Below, one piece after another: positions 15,230 to 27,446 of a DNA stretch of 64,000 nucleotides; within the stretch, counting starts at the first letter, position 1, and each line of letters starts with the position of its first letter. The translations under genes were made by a program, and so were the position numbers. Source of the stretch: Halichondria panicea (taxonomy: Eukaryota > Porifera > Demospongiae > Suberitida > Halichondriidae); NCBI RefSeq assembly GCF_963675165.1, contig NC_087377.1, forward strand, positions 16,906,518-16,970,517, read 5' to 3'. The notes under the pieces are model-generated. The model worked only from the letters and a program-made list of their open reading frames with translations, was not told where the DNA came from and searched no databases.

Positions 15230-15930
15230 AAGTTCAGGTCCTTGGTTGGGGTCTTGTCCGAGGGTAGGGTGGACGCCTTCTCCCAGAATACAAAATTTAT
15301 CTCCTCTTCCGAGTCAGGTAGTGAGGGATGGGGCTCGGGAACTGAGGGGTTAAAGAGTCACATGGTCATAGTCGTACTAAATAGAAGTTTGAGGGCTTAG
15401 GAAGTAAGGGGTGAGGAAATCACATGATAATAGTAGCTATAATTTATACTGGCTAAAAGCAAAATGGCTCAACTATGATAAAGGGACACCACACACAACA
15501 CATGTACTGGTATACAATATGTACGTACTTACATGCTGAAGTGCCTACCCACACAAATAATCAAAGTGTTATACAATAGTAAGCAGTGTACAATAGTATG
15601 TATAATCTGGCTAAGCAAGTAACGGGAGTAATAAAATAAAACTAGACTATAGGCTGAAACTTTTGAGAAAAGAGTTTTAGTAGAATCATAGACACGTACT
15701 TTATTGCACTACATAATTATACTTCCAGTGAAACAGTAAAACAGTAGCTGTACTCTAAAACCCCTATAGAGTGACAAGATTAAGTAGGCAATTGCAAGAA
15801 AACGTATGTACAGGTGTATCGATCACTACAACTCTACACACTAACTGACGTGACACAACTCACTAGTCGAGCCACTTTGATTTCTTGCTCTTGGACTTAA
15901 ACAAAGCCGAGTCAGCACTCATCCTGTGCA
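15230..15930 (-). pseudogene. Antisense exon relics downstream of unit 3
   Basis: 15230-15350 is a copy of the minus-strand tail exon ending DLNLL, here with small changes. 15865-15930 carries the other tail, SADSALFKSKSKKSKWLD then stop, in full. Sequence between them is a shortened copy of the block found after units 1 and 7. They are passenger exons as described for 3889-5180. Confidence 0.4.
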
Positions 15931-15939
15931 ACAGAGAAC

Positions 15940-17056
15940 AGTTAGCTACTTAACTTCTAGGGAGACAATAAAAAGAGTGATTGTGCTTTATCTGCATTCA
16001 AGTGGTTGTATAGTGATATACAGTGTTAGCATGTACCGTAGCAGGTGAGGTGCAACATTTCACGTTTTTCGGGGCAGAGCAGCAAACGTGAACATTAAAA
16101 CTAGGATAAAGCTATTGATGGGTGTACATTGAAACGTACAATAACCAATACTCTAGCCTTTATAGGAGTACTAAAACAGGGCCCACATTAGTTGGTGGCA
16201 ACATTCCTGTCCTATGAATTGCATTTTATGACGTGTTCAAATAGTTATTCATGGACACAGGCACGTAAACCACAAATTAGAACTAACAATTAACAAACGC
16301 ATATAAATAAGCATAATCACAATTTGCAGAACGGAGCTTTGACTCCAACATGGTTTCAGACAAGGCCCAAGGCTACGGCCCAAAGGCCCTGTCAGGCAGA
16401 AATATGACTTGTGCATAAACAAATGGCTCTGGCCAAACACAAAAAGTGTGAAAACTCCTAATATTGATTCCAGTAGGACACTTCTAGGGGAGTTGTCCTT
16501 TTGGGTACTACAGAGCATTTATAAAGTCCACTGCTAAGCAACAATTATACAACCAACTGAAAATGCATTCTCAGTATGCAATAATAATTAGATGTCCTTT
16601 TTGCCAGCTAGTTTCGTAGTTCTGGATGGGGATCAATCCCGTACATGTACAATGATAATACTAAGATCATGATGGCAGATTGTTCATGCATGCACGAGCT
16701 CAAAGACAGATTATTATGGCCTGGGGGTATGCACATTTTGACATTCGAAATTCGGGAAAAGCCTATTTCACAATTATAATATGATTGCATTTACCGGAGA
16801 GGTGTGGAGGAGGCAGTGACCACTGGAGAGAAGCTTGCTCTCGGAGGTTAGAACTCTTAGGCATTCAGGTTGAACTTGACGTCTTTGCATTGGGGTTCAG
16901 CTTGAACATGGCCCTGAGGAATTGCAAACTCAGTACACATACACATACATGTACTAAACTATGCGTGTTATTTAAATATTGTCCACGCTTATTTTCCACA
17001 ATATGGGCATGAATTTCATATTGATTTAAGCACACTATGCACGATAAAGAAGCTAC
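15940..17056. other. Unique non-coding stretch between units 3 and 4
   Basis: No gene is seen. Open frames are short and lack splice context or protein resemblance. The sequence has no obvious second copy in the window. Confidence 0.5.
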
Positions 17057-17100
17057 CGTATATAGCGGGTATATTTCGAGGGTATTAAAAAGGTAAACTG

Positions 17101-17364
17101 GCGCGTAGTGCGAGCGACTGGCCAACTGCTTATCAGTCACTCGAATATATGGATCATAATTATAACTCTACCAAACATGAAGATAATGTGGTTAAATTTT
17201 GCTATGAGATTTAGCTACTATGGAATGTATTGAATCCCCTGAAGTGTAAGTGCGGTTACAATTACAGGGCTAATATGACGTTGAGCAATCTGATAGGCTG
17301 GAATGCTCGTTGCAGCTGAGACGAGTGACTGATAGGCAGTTTGCCAGTCCCTCGCGTGCGTAGG
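17101..17364. repeat. Imperfect inverted repeat
   Basis: 17101-17143 and 17322-17364 are reverse complements of each other over about 40 bp with several mismatches (core ACTGCTTATCAGTCACTCG against CGAGTGACTGATAGGCAGT). Nearby, 17055 starts TACCGTATATAGCGGG, like the ends of the TA-flanked elements, but no right terminus is found. Confidence 0.5.
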
Positions 17365-17514
17365 CTCCTCCTCTACATACTATTTACTAGTTTACAACAG
17401 TTTTTCCGGACCATCCAAATACAATACTTGGGTACAGTGAACATGAAAATGTTGGCAGTAGGTATATCCTATCAGGCTATTAAATAACAACACTATCACT
17501 CACTCATCATCCTG

Positions 17515-17645
17515 AGTTTGTCATCAGACTTGCATCTTTACGAGCAGCTTCGTCATGTAGGATCATCTGATTGGCCAGGAACTTGCCATCCCCACCTCCT
17601 CAGCAATGGTCTCTCTCCATGGTCCTGGCTATGTCACTGTGGTCT
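17515..17645 (-). pseudogene. Second inverted Death-exon-like relic
   Basis: This is a copy of 11330-11470, truncated at its outer end. Minus strand gives SDIARTMERDH then a stop and the QMILHDEAARKDASL stretch. Confidence 0.35.
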
Positions 17646-17721
17646 ACAAATTATAGGACTGGACAAAGCCTCCACCTAACACTGAGACAATAGTAGCCAT
17701 TTGCTCCACGCTTCAAAATGA

Positions 17722-17755
17722 CCACGTGGTTTGCTGATTCAGCAGTTATTTGCAT
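17722..17755 (+). promoter_or_regulatory. E-box plus octamer upstream of unit 4
   Basis: CCACGTGGTTT at 17722-17732 is followed by the octamer ATTTGCAT at 17748-17755, then by the GGGGGGTATCTTGTGTAGCT block. The ATG is about 75 bp further. The octamer is also present before unit 6 (48039-48046). Confidence 0.5.
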
Positions 17756-17830
17756 GTGATTGAATAAGAAAAGGGGGGTATCTTGTGTAGCTGTCAAGCT
17801 AGCTAGCTGGGTCAACTTTTAATACTAGCA

Positions 17831-20800
17831 ATGTTTTCTTTGCGAGATGATGCTGACTTGAGGGAGTTTGTGCTGGAGAATGTGGAGCACTTTGGAGAGG
17901 AGAGAGTTCTAGGAACTGGCTCCTATGGCTCTGTTCAAGAGGTCAGTCACTGCATGCTCTGTTTCTGTGCACTGCACTGTCTCTAGTGTATCTGCTAGCT
18001 ATTCAAGTGTGACTGCCTCCATGCACAGGTGATGATCAATGGTGAGGTGTATGCAGCCAAGAAGATCCACGAGGTTCTCCTGGAGACGGACGAGCGTGGT
18101 GGAGTGGCCAACCTAGCTGGGAACTACCGCAGAGAAAGTCAACTTATGGCTCGCATCCGTCACCCCAACATCACCCAGTTCATTGGGCTGTGTTTTGTGA
18201 CTGGCTCTCGACTGCCCCTCCTGGTCATGGAGAGGTTGGACTCAAGTCTGGACGATCTCCTGGAGTCCACCCCCAACATCCCCCTCTCTGTCACCCAGTA
18301 CATTCTGGTCTGTGTGGCTCGAGGGCTGCTCCACCTGCATCGTGAGTCCGTGGTCCATCGTGACCTCACTGCCAGGAACGTCCTGCTGACGGCATCTCTG
18401 AGAGCCAAGATCACAGACTTTGGTAACTCTCGTATCGTGAATCTGGAGCCTGGTCGACTGGCCAGGACTCTGACGAGGTTTCCTGGGACACTGGTGTACA
18501 TGCCGCCCGAGGCCCTCTCTGACAGAGGTCACAGTGTGTACGGACCCAGCCTGGACGTCTTCTCTTTCGGAGTGCTGCAGTTGTTTGCACTCACACAAGT
18601 ATGTGTGTAGTTAATGATATTCATAGGTTAGATTCCTGGTGACCATTCATGCAGTGAATTACCTTATAAGTATTGTGGTTGTATGTGTTGGGGAGATCCC
18701 CCTTTAATATTGTTGACCTTCAGCAAATGCATTTTTTGCTCATATTCTCCATACATACAGACATACCGTATATCTTCTAATTTATCGGACAGTAAAAAAT
18801 AATTATTTTGGAAATTGTCCGGGTATAATTGGAACAGATTTTTATAGAGCATGCGAAGTGTCCGGAATAATTAGAACAAGCAAGCAGCTGCATGCGAGCT
18901 AGCTAAGTTTAATAGAACAGTGTGCGACTGAATAGTTGCACTAGCTATCTAAAACTAGCTACTCAAAGCTATCTAACTGCAGCACTCTAAGTCTTTACTT
19001 GCCGTCTGTACTATGAATGTAAACTCTACTGTATTGTCCGGATATTTAGAACAAATGTAATATTAAAGCACTGGAGTGTCCGTTGTATTAGAACAACGAA
19101 AATTGCCCAAAAGAGTGTCCGGGGTAATTAGAAGTGTCCGATAAATTAGAAGATATACGGTACATAAAAACAATCATGACAGTCAGTATTCACATGTTCT
19201 TCCACTCGTGTCATTGGACTAGGTGTTTCCAGGAGATCTCCTTGCCCCCACGTATAGTGACCCCAATAACCCAGACCACCTCCTGGCTCGCTCAGAGTTT
19301 GAGCGTCGAGGTCCCTACACGGCTCTCCTTGAGAGGAGTCTGGCGGGTGGACGTGAGCACCCTCTGTTTGGTCTGGTGAGGGAGTGTCTGGCCAACACCC
19401 CAGAGAGAAGACCGACCACCGCTGAGCTCCTCTCGTCTCTGGAGGAGGTGGGGAGGGAGATGGACGGAGGACTGCTCCAGCTGGACATTGGACGAGTGAA
19501 GACTGCCAGGACCCTCAGGGCAAAGGAGAAGAGGATAGAGGCTCTACAGGTGAGTCCAGTCCAGTGAGCTAGTGGGTGCAAGGGTCTGACACTGCATGCT
19601 GTACTCTGTTCTCAGAGAGAGGTGGTCCAGAAGGACAGGATACTAGAGAGGAAAGATGAGCAACTTGAACAGAGCGTTGCACTACTGGCACAAAAAGACG
19701 ATCAACTAGATCAAAAAGATGCACTTCTGGTACAAAAAGATGAGGAAGTAGCGGACAAAGATACTCAGCTTGCTAGACAGCAACAGGTCAGCAGAACCAG
19801 TTTATTTTGTTCATTATAAGCTATTTTGTTCAACAAGCTAACATGTTGATAATCTTTTTTTATACAGATATTGAATAGTGTCCGTGCCACCAAAGATGAT
19901 GTGATTGCTGACAAGGACAGACAACTCAGTGAACTGGAGTCAAGGATCACTGATCTCATTTCCCAGATAGAGGGTGCTCTAGTTGAGAGGGCCGCTCTCT
20001 TACAGGTATTATAGTAGTCACCAAATGCACACACTCTTATACTCTAGTATTATACTACAATAATGATATTTGTTTGCGTACATGTAGCTAAGTGTGTCGA
20101 TGAGATTCCAACAATAGTAGTATACCTCAACAATTGATGCTATTGTATAAATCATGCTAAGCTGCTAAATACACATCCGTTTGAGTGTGCCTATAATTAT
20201 GTACTTCCTTTAGCGGAAATTGTCTCGTTCTGTTGTAGAATTTCCACTAATGATATTTGATTTCCACCAACGTTCCCCTGTACAGGCACACGTGGAACAG
20301 ATAGAGCACAAAGATGCTGAGCTGGTCAGGAGAGACGCCATCATTCAACAGCAGAGACAGGTGAGACAAAATGCACCATTATATTATTGCAGAGCTATAG
20401 TAGAAGCTTTGATCTCTTATAATCGTACTGTACATTCTATTAGACTGGTGGGCGTGGCCTCTTAAGCTAATTAGAGAAAGTGATTTAGTGTGCATGCAAT
20501 TATTGCTACAAGTAACACTCGCTTGTTAGTAGACACTATCCTAATTACACTCATTCATTATTCAGGGTCTTCAGGGTCCCCCTCCCAGAGAGTTGAGACC
20601 TCCACTCACTCTGAAATGCAGAAGGGGAAAAGACATGCCAATCAAGATGGGTACCTCGGTACAGAGTGTTGTTATCGGTGACACGGTGTATGTTGGTGGA
20701 GGCTATGCAGACAATGGTCGTGACAGGTGTACAGTGATGAAGCTCGAGCAAGATCAATGGACCAAACTACCAGAGTACACTGCCAAGTACTTTGCTATGA

Positions 20801-21510
20801 CATCACTCGCTAATCGACTAGTGCTGGTGGGAGGAAAAGATCCAAGAAACAACAAACCCACCAATCAGCTTGCAGTATTTGAGTCAGGGGAATGGACTCA
20901 CCCGTACCCACCAATGAACATTGCTCGTGATTCCTCAACAGCTTTCTCCTTCAACAACCACATCATTGTAGCTGGTGGGCGTGATGATAAAGGACGTATC
21001 TCCTCTGTGGAGGTGTTGGACGTGGCATTAAGAAGATGGTACATTGCTCAGTCACTACCTAACCCACGATCAGAACTGAAATCGACTCTCATAGGAAACA
21101 CCCTCTACCTAATGGGAGGGTGGGATCACACTGGGATAACCAAGACAGTGCATCACGTCGACCTCAATGAACTCATCGCAAAGGCCCTTTCCAACCTGGA
21201 CACACCCACTCCCTGGCAGACCTTACAGGAAGTACCACTCGTGTTCTCAGCTCCTCTCAGTATTGAGAGGTCACTATTAGCCGTTGGTGGAGAGGACGAC
21301 AGAGACAACTCAAGTTCATCGATCCACCTCTACCAGCCTGACACCAGGAGGTGGGTGAAAGTGGGAGACCTGCCTACTGCACGATACAGCTGCACATGCT
21401 CAGTACTTCCTAGTGGAGAGGTCATTGTAGCCGGAGGACTGACAAGTGCAAAACTGTTTATAATTACTGATTATATTCGAACTGTTGATTTCTTGTGTAT
21501 AAGTAATTAG
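17831..21510 (+). CDS. Unit 4: TKL kinase - coiled coil - Kelch protein (class II)
   Basis: Exons 17831-17941, 18029-18598, 19223-19549, 19616-19786, 19868-20005, 20286-20360 and 20575 (or 20566)-21510, all phase 0, about 775 residues. Kinase motifs are as in unit 3 and complete. The coil exon is 57 codons, against 85 in unit 3 and 71 in unit 6. The intron between kinase exons 2 and 3 is enlarged by a TA-flanked element (18766-19160). A 9-bp duplication (TTCAGGGTC) at the Kelch acceptor offers two acceptors nine bases apart, so the protein may include or skip three residues. The Kelch exon has six double glycines and its own variable residues. Confidence 0.85.
18766..19160. mobile_element. 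395-bp TA-flanked MITE in unit 4 intron
   Basis: Ends are long inverted repeats beginning CCGTATATCTTCTAATTTAT on the left, with the reverse complement on the right, flanked by TA at 18764-18765 and 19161-19162. The same intron in units 3 and 6 lacks it and keeps a single TA (CAGACATACATAAA at about 12613 and 49068), which proves the insertion and its 2-bp target duplication. No open frame; it looks like a Tc1/mariner-type non-autonomous element. Confidence 0.9.
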
Positions 21511-21715
21511 TTATTTTGTTAATTGTTTCTCTTTAATTGTGCGATGAGTTTATAATGATATTGATATTCTTTTTATTATGTTGAGACAATTAAGTTGCAA
21601 CAGAATTTTATCGCATATAATTATAGTTATTATGATGACATGAAGTGGTACATACATAATTACATTGCCAGAAAATAGTACAAAAACAGACAAAATAATA
21701 TTTAACAGTCTCATA

Positions 21716-22676
21716 ACAAGTTCAGGTCCTTGGTTGGGGTCTTGTCCGAGGGTAGGGTGGACGCCTTCTCACAGAATACAAAGTCTATCTCCTCTTCCGA
21801 GTCAGACAGTGAGGGGTGGGGCTCGGGAACTGAGGGGTTAAAGATTCACATGATCATAGTCACACTGAGTGGCCAGTTTACGTGAGGCCCCTCTCTTTCT
21901 TAGCAGCATAGTAGGCTTATCTTTTCCGGCCCCCAGTTATCCTAATGGAACTGAGGGGTTAAAGAGTCACACGGTCATAGTCACACTGAGTGGCCTTCTT
22001 AGCAGCATAGTACGCCTAAAGGTGTGTGTGTGTGTGTGTGTGGGGGGGGGGTCGTACATGATTGTACATTGCACACCTCAAATAGGACACACTATAGCTG
22101 ACCTTGAATGACTTTAAGGGACTCTACAAAGTATGACACAAATGCATTTTCCAGCTAATGTACTCTGTACCTCTACCTCCATTCTCAGTGCCTCTTCTTG
22201 TCTCCTCAACACTTGGCCGGGCTGAAAAATGGCCGCATAACTGGGGGCCGGAAAAGATGAGGGGCAGAAAAATCAAACAATAGTACAGAAGACAAATCGA
22301 TCAGTCAATCTACAATTAGAACTAGAGCACTGAAGTGCTACCCTCGGCAGTGTCCTGTAGCCAGGATAAACAACACATGGACACATTCAAACTGGTAGTG
22401 TGATGAAGGGTCTGGTACACGTACTGTACAATGTCATGTACAAATATTGTGAGCTAGTGTTCTCAATTGACACACGTTTCCCTGTACACACCTAAACTGC
22501 ATACATTGAAGCATACCTTGTATACAAGTGCATGTACATACAGACTAGTAAGCATGCTAGGTTCCCATTCTTTGTACTGTACATTCAATAGTACACAGTC
22601 AACTCATTGCACTGCATAACTACACATTATACACACGTACCTTGTTCTTGATGAAGGTTCTTCTCAATGCCAGCTA
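21716..22676 (-). pseudogene. Antisense exon relics downstream of unit 4
   Basis: These are copies of the tail exon ending DLNLL (21716-21840, followed by a partial second copy near 21945-22010), the PGQVLRRQEEALRMEVE exon (22175-22225) and an exon end GIEKNLHQEQ with donor (22640-22676). 22345-22375 joins the block to the start of another intron. The same mosaic is present at 51857-52830, so the rearrangement predates that duplication. Confidence 0.4.
22020..22051. repeat. TG and G-run simple repeat
   Basis: A (GT)n tract followed by a run of G. Copies at 4092-4112, 10038-10060, 52165-52197 and 59608-59628 differ in length. Confidence 0.8.
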
Positions 22677-25600
22677 ATGGCACAGGTGTTTCAAGTTGGC
22701 CACTTAGTTTATAATTGGAACAATGGAATGTTTCACGAAATATTAGAAAAAATGGGCGTGGTATTAATTTTTGAACTTCTTGTTTTGCAATCTTTTTGAC
22801 TTGAATTATTTTTATGTTCCTGTTGCATAGGAACGTTTTTTGTGATGTAATCATGTTCTTTAATGGTTATTCTACGTCACTGCTGTGACTGCGCACACAA
22901 ATTAACAACAATATGGTTTTGCGCAGGCCAAACATACCTCGTGGTTTTGTTATCAAAACAATCATGCAATGAGTGGTTGTAGTAAAGTACTTTGTAGTGG
23001 AAAGCAGAAAATTTCCAGGAATTGAGTCTACTACCATCTTGAAGAGGAAGTGTTGTACTACTGAAATACATCTGTCAGGCTAACTTTTTTGCAGTGAGAT
23101 ATGCAACATCAAATATTGATTAAAATGTACAATGAAACAGCTGTAAAACGTAAACTATACATTACAATTCACAGGAATGACAGAAGCGCACAAAGCAGCC
23201 TTAGAGAGACTGTGTAGAGTGTGTGGGAAAAGTCTCTTAGCCTCTAAAGGGAAAAGGACTACCAAATATCAGTGTTCAGAAAATGCCAGCGAACTATTGG
23301 ACACATTTGGTCTTCATATAAGCTCTGATAATCCCTCCATCCATCCTCAATGCTATTGTCATCCCTGTAGAAATATAATGTATTTCACCAAGCGTGCAAA
23401 AGCAAATAAAACAGACTACAAACCCACCAGCTTACAAATACACCAGTGGGTTGATCACATGCACAACGAGCAGTGTTCAGTGTGCACGGCTATTTCAAAA
23501 GCAGGGAGACCCAAGAAACCCTTCAAAGCTGGCAGACCACCCAACATCTCTCCACAGGCTATTATTAAACACATAAGGGAAATAGCAGCAAATTCCGTTA
23601 CACCGGACATGGACCCTGCTAACATACTGAATGTTCCCGGACATGGACCCTGCTAACATACTGAATGTTCCTGATGAATTAAAATGTGAGTTGTGCTCCT
23701 CACTTCTTAACAAACCAATTGAGCTCACGACGTGCCAAAAGTACGCATGTGCTGAATGCTGCTGCCAGAGCTTACTAAAAGCCGAATCCCTTTGTTGTCC
23801 CTGTTGTGGCGCTGATCATGTGGCTGATTTTTGCACTGTCAGGCAACCTCCAGAAGCAATCCTGGCCTTCATTCGAAGTCTGACCACAAATATCACACAT
23901 GTGATAAAAAAGCCGTCGCACATACCCCTAACACCAGCAGAGAAGAAACTCCAGGCATCTCTTGTAACACGGAGTCTGTCATCCGATCCTGAACATTCTC
24001 AAACACTACAATTACAGACAGGAGGACAGGTATAATGAATACAATATGCACTGCACATGTTTATTATTATGTACTTGTACCAAATAGCCCATCACACTAA
24101 TGCAAGTCAGGTCTCCTAGAGTACCTTCTGGGCAGGCAAGTTCTCGGACTGTGCGGCGTCGTTCCTCTGAACTTAGACATCAGAGGAAAAGGATCAGTGG
24201 TGGGGATGAGTGTACTCAGCTGGCAAATGAGGTGACTGCCAGCAGCCGGGAGAAACGGCAGGCACTCATAGATAAGCTCCGAGAGAAAGGGAGTATCAAG
24301 ATATCGATTCCTGCCAGGGAAGCTTTAGCAATGAAGGTGGACCTGCACTTGGCATACAACAAGACGAGAGATATGAGGAGGCAAGTTTAAACTACAAACA
24401 GTACCTTCATATTCATATTATTGGAATCAGGTGGTTGAAGCAGTGGGGAGTCGAGATAGCCTCAGAAAAGAAGATGCGGGCAGAATCGGAGCAGTACGTA
24501 GGGGAGAACCTATGTACCGAGTTAACCCCATTCACCTTTCCTGTCCATGATGGTCACAATACCATTGAGATTAGGAATGTTCCTATGGCGTATGTCAAGG
24601 ATCTGTGGCAGAAGATAGAGGACATGTTGTCAATGAACGACAACGACATCACAGGGTAACGAACACCACATGCATGTACACAAGTAAATAAAAGTGCACA
24701 AGTTTAATTATACTATAAACAGGGTACACCGTCTCACCTGGCATGAAGGTCGTATCCCTAGTGATGAATTGTGGGTCAAGTTTGGGGGTGACAAAGGAGG
24801 AGGAAGCTTCAAGATGTCCTTCCAGATCGTCAACGTGGAGAATCCTAATGCGGCCAATAACACCTGTGTGTTCTGCATGTTTGAAGCGTCTGACAACCCC
24901 GTCAACCTCAGAATTGCTCTCAAGAGGTACAGAGACCAGATTGAAGACCTGGAGTCTAAAACCTGGAGGTGATACACACAACACCACAATAATAATTATT
25001 GTGCTATAACATCATTACGACACATTGCAGAGGGAAGAAGATCAAAACATTTTTGAGTGGCGACTACGAATTTTTGTGCCATATGTATGGCCTGTCAGGA
25101 GCATCAGGTACTATGATTATTAGTTACATGTACAGGCTTCAACGAAGAAACATCTTACTTTTGAAAACAGGAAAGTACTGCTGCATTTGGTGCCTGGTTA
25201 CTTCTGATCAGCTCCGACCCACCCCAGAGTGTTCCTGCCAGAAGCACACAAAGCATTTGCCAGGACTTTGAACGCTTCACTGCAGCTGGAGCAGATCTAA
25301 AGAAGGCAAAACAGTACAATAATGTTGTACGACAACCCTTCTTTCCTGGGATACAACTTACCAATGTAAATTACAGGTTACAATTACAATAGTGGATATA
25401 TATACATGTACTATGTATACACATACATGTAGGTATGCCCACCTGGCCTTCATATTTCCCTCGGCATTTTCTACCGGCTCTTTTCTCTCCTTGAGAATGA
25501 ATGCCATGAGCTGGACATGATGGTGGCTAGTGAAGACTGTGCAGAGAAAGGTGGAGCGAGTTATGGTCACTATGCACAAGCATTGGAGAAGATCACCCAA

Positions 25601-27103
25601 CTCAAGAGTGATATGAGAAGGTATATATATAAAGTGACAACTATAAAACTAAATGAAAACATACCAGGTTGTCAGATGAACTCAAGAACCAGCATGACCT
25701 GATAACACTTCTCTTCACTCTTTCCGAGGAAGATGACCCTGAAGAGAATCCACAAATTGTGGATTTGTTCACTGAGGCGAATGCTATAAACAAAAAAGCA
25801 GAAAAACTAGTACGTAAACGTAAACATAATTATTACATGTTGTTATGCGTTTCACTACTTACTTCAGACAAAAGAGTACCACCTAGCTGAAGCAGAGATT
25901 GCAAAAGGGTTCAAGCTTCATGATGGGCCTTTTGTTAAGGAACTTGACACAGCTCTGGCTTCTTTCAATGTACATCGTCAAGCGTATTACAGTGGAACAT
26001 TTGTTGGGAACCACGTTCATCGAACACTGAAGGTGAAATAATAAAACTTTTGACTTTATAGTATACCAAATAATTATAGGAGGAGAACACGAAAACCTTA
26101 TGCGAGTCCATTCGTTACCTTGGCATTCGTTTCTCGCAACCAGTCTCCCAGAAAGCAGTAGAAACATCCAGGAAGTTTTCTGTTGCTTTCGATCTCTTTT
26201 CAAGATGCCATAGTATGTACGATCAACGCTACATAACACCCGTTGAAGTAGACACACTCGGTAAGTTTATAATGATGAGTCGATAATGTTACAACAAGCT
26301 TTTTTGATTTTCAGAGAACAACATTGCTTCTTTCATGAAGTATTACCGGGAAAGGTTCCCTACGGCATCGATCACTCCCAAACTTCACATGCTAGAGAAG
26401 CACACTATCTCATGGCTGAGAGAGTGGGGTCCTGGTGTGGCTTTTGGACTCATGGGGGAACAGGGAGCCGAAAGCATCCACAACTGGTTCAACAGAGAGG
26501 GGCACAAATTCTGCAGCATGAGTGACAGTGTGGAGAAGCTTCACAGCAAAATGAAGAACCATTTTATAAATGTTGCTCCACTAAACTTCTCACTAAAGCC
26601 AGTCATAAAAAAAAGATGTTTATAAACAAAAGATCAGATTATTTTCTGATAAAAAATTGTCTACAAACCAATGCTCATATCTACTATAGAAAAAGTTAGC
26701 GCATAATGAGAGTTATACAATAAGATAGAACTACGCTTACCATATAATTCAGTCTTTATTCCAAGCGCAGAAAATTTTCCACATTGAAGATATTGCTCTT
26801 TAAACTTAGCCTGTAAAATCAGGGCTGCTACATGCGGTTTATCAAAAGTAGGTGTAACTTTTGCTGGGGTGCTTTGTTTTTTGTGCAAGTTGCACCAACA
26901 AAGAGGTAATGGAATGTACTTCCTTTGCAGTGCTTCCTGCAGGAGATAGGTGCAACCACAAGGGCTGGTCTTCCTGTTGAAACAACCAGGAAATTTAATG
27001 CCTTACCGGAAGTGTACTGAGGTATGAAAAAATGCAATGAGCACGCCCACTTCCTGTTAAACTAAGTGGCCATCAATATCATTGATCGAAACACCTGTGA
27101 TGG
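22677..27103. mobile_element. RAG1-like DNA transposon (N-RAG-TP/Chapaev type) with 4-bp target duplication
   Basis: The element runs from 22681 to 27099 (4419 bp). Both ends begin CACAGGTGTTTC, 12 bp identical, and share a second box TGGCCACTTAGTTTA that sits 4 bp further in on the left and 15 bp further in on the right. It is flanked by ATGG on both sides (22677-22680, 27100-27103). Related empty sites at about 32930 and 52820 read GCCAGCTAATGGTTAGC or similar, with one ATGG, confirming the boundaries. A single plus-strand spliced transposase gene lies inside. Four-base duplications and CAC ends fit Chapaev-type elements; Transib and RAG elements make 5 bp. Two coding defects show the copy is dead. 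Confidence 0.88.
23177..26625 (+). pseudogene. Transposase with RAG1-type N terminus, RING and DDE core (decayed)
   Basis: Exons run from 23177-24029, 24088-24380, 24431-24655, 24723-24968, 25031-25107 and 25171 on to a last exon 26315-26625, with phases that fit through the fifth. The N terminus (CRVCGKSL, IHPQCYCHPCRNIM, then H-x4-CSVC) matches the RAG1 zinc-binding N-terminal region. 23670-23870 is a RING finger (CELCSSLLNKPIELTTCQKY, later CCPCCG). Core: Asp in FGGDKGG (24790), Asp in SGDYEFLCHMYGLSGAS (25062), the CIWC pair, and Glu in GEQGAESIHNWFNR (26470), placed as the RAG1 catalytic D, D and E. Damage: a 34-bp tandem duplication (about 23602-23669) shifts frame, and a further frame change is needed near 25250. 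The intron 24381-24430 has a GC donor. ATG 23177 is the first good start after an acceptor-like ACAG. Confidence 0.82.
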
Positions 27104-27115
27104 TTAGCAATGCAC

Positions 27116-27446
27116 AAGCAGTGTCTTTACCAGGCCAACTTTCGAGGAAGTGCGGCTTGAGATGGAGGCTAGGCTGCACATAATTATAATGGGCGTGGTT
27201 ACATATAAACGGGCTTTGCTACAATATTTTTCTCAAAGAGCTCCACACAAATATCATGTATAAAAACTATGTATACATAATAATACTGACAATGTAGCTA
27301 TAGTAAGTGAAGGAGAGATTACTAAAAAACACACGTTAAAACTAGAACAGTATAAACAGTCCACAATTATAATATACTGTACACTACTGTTGAGAGGATT
27401 GGTCCACCGTTTCCATAGACATTGAATCTTGCCCGGGGCTACCAGC
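27116..27446 (-). pseudogene. USF-like factor, last codons and 3' flank only
   Basis: The minus strand here repeats 52855-53190: the 3' flank and the last codons (AGSPGQDSMSMETVDQSSQQ then stop, about 27390-27446). The copy stops abruptly at 27446, where kinase sequence of unit 5 begins. It marks a recombination joint. Confidence 0.65.
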
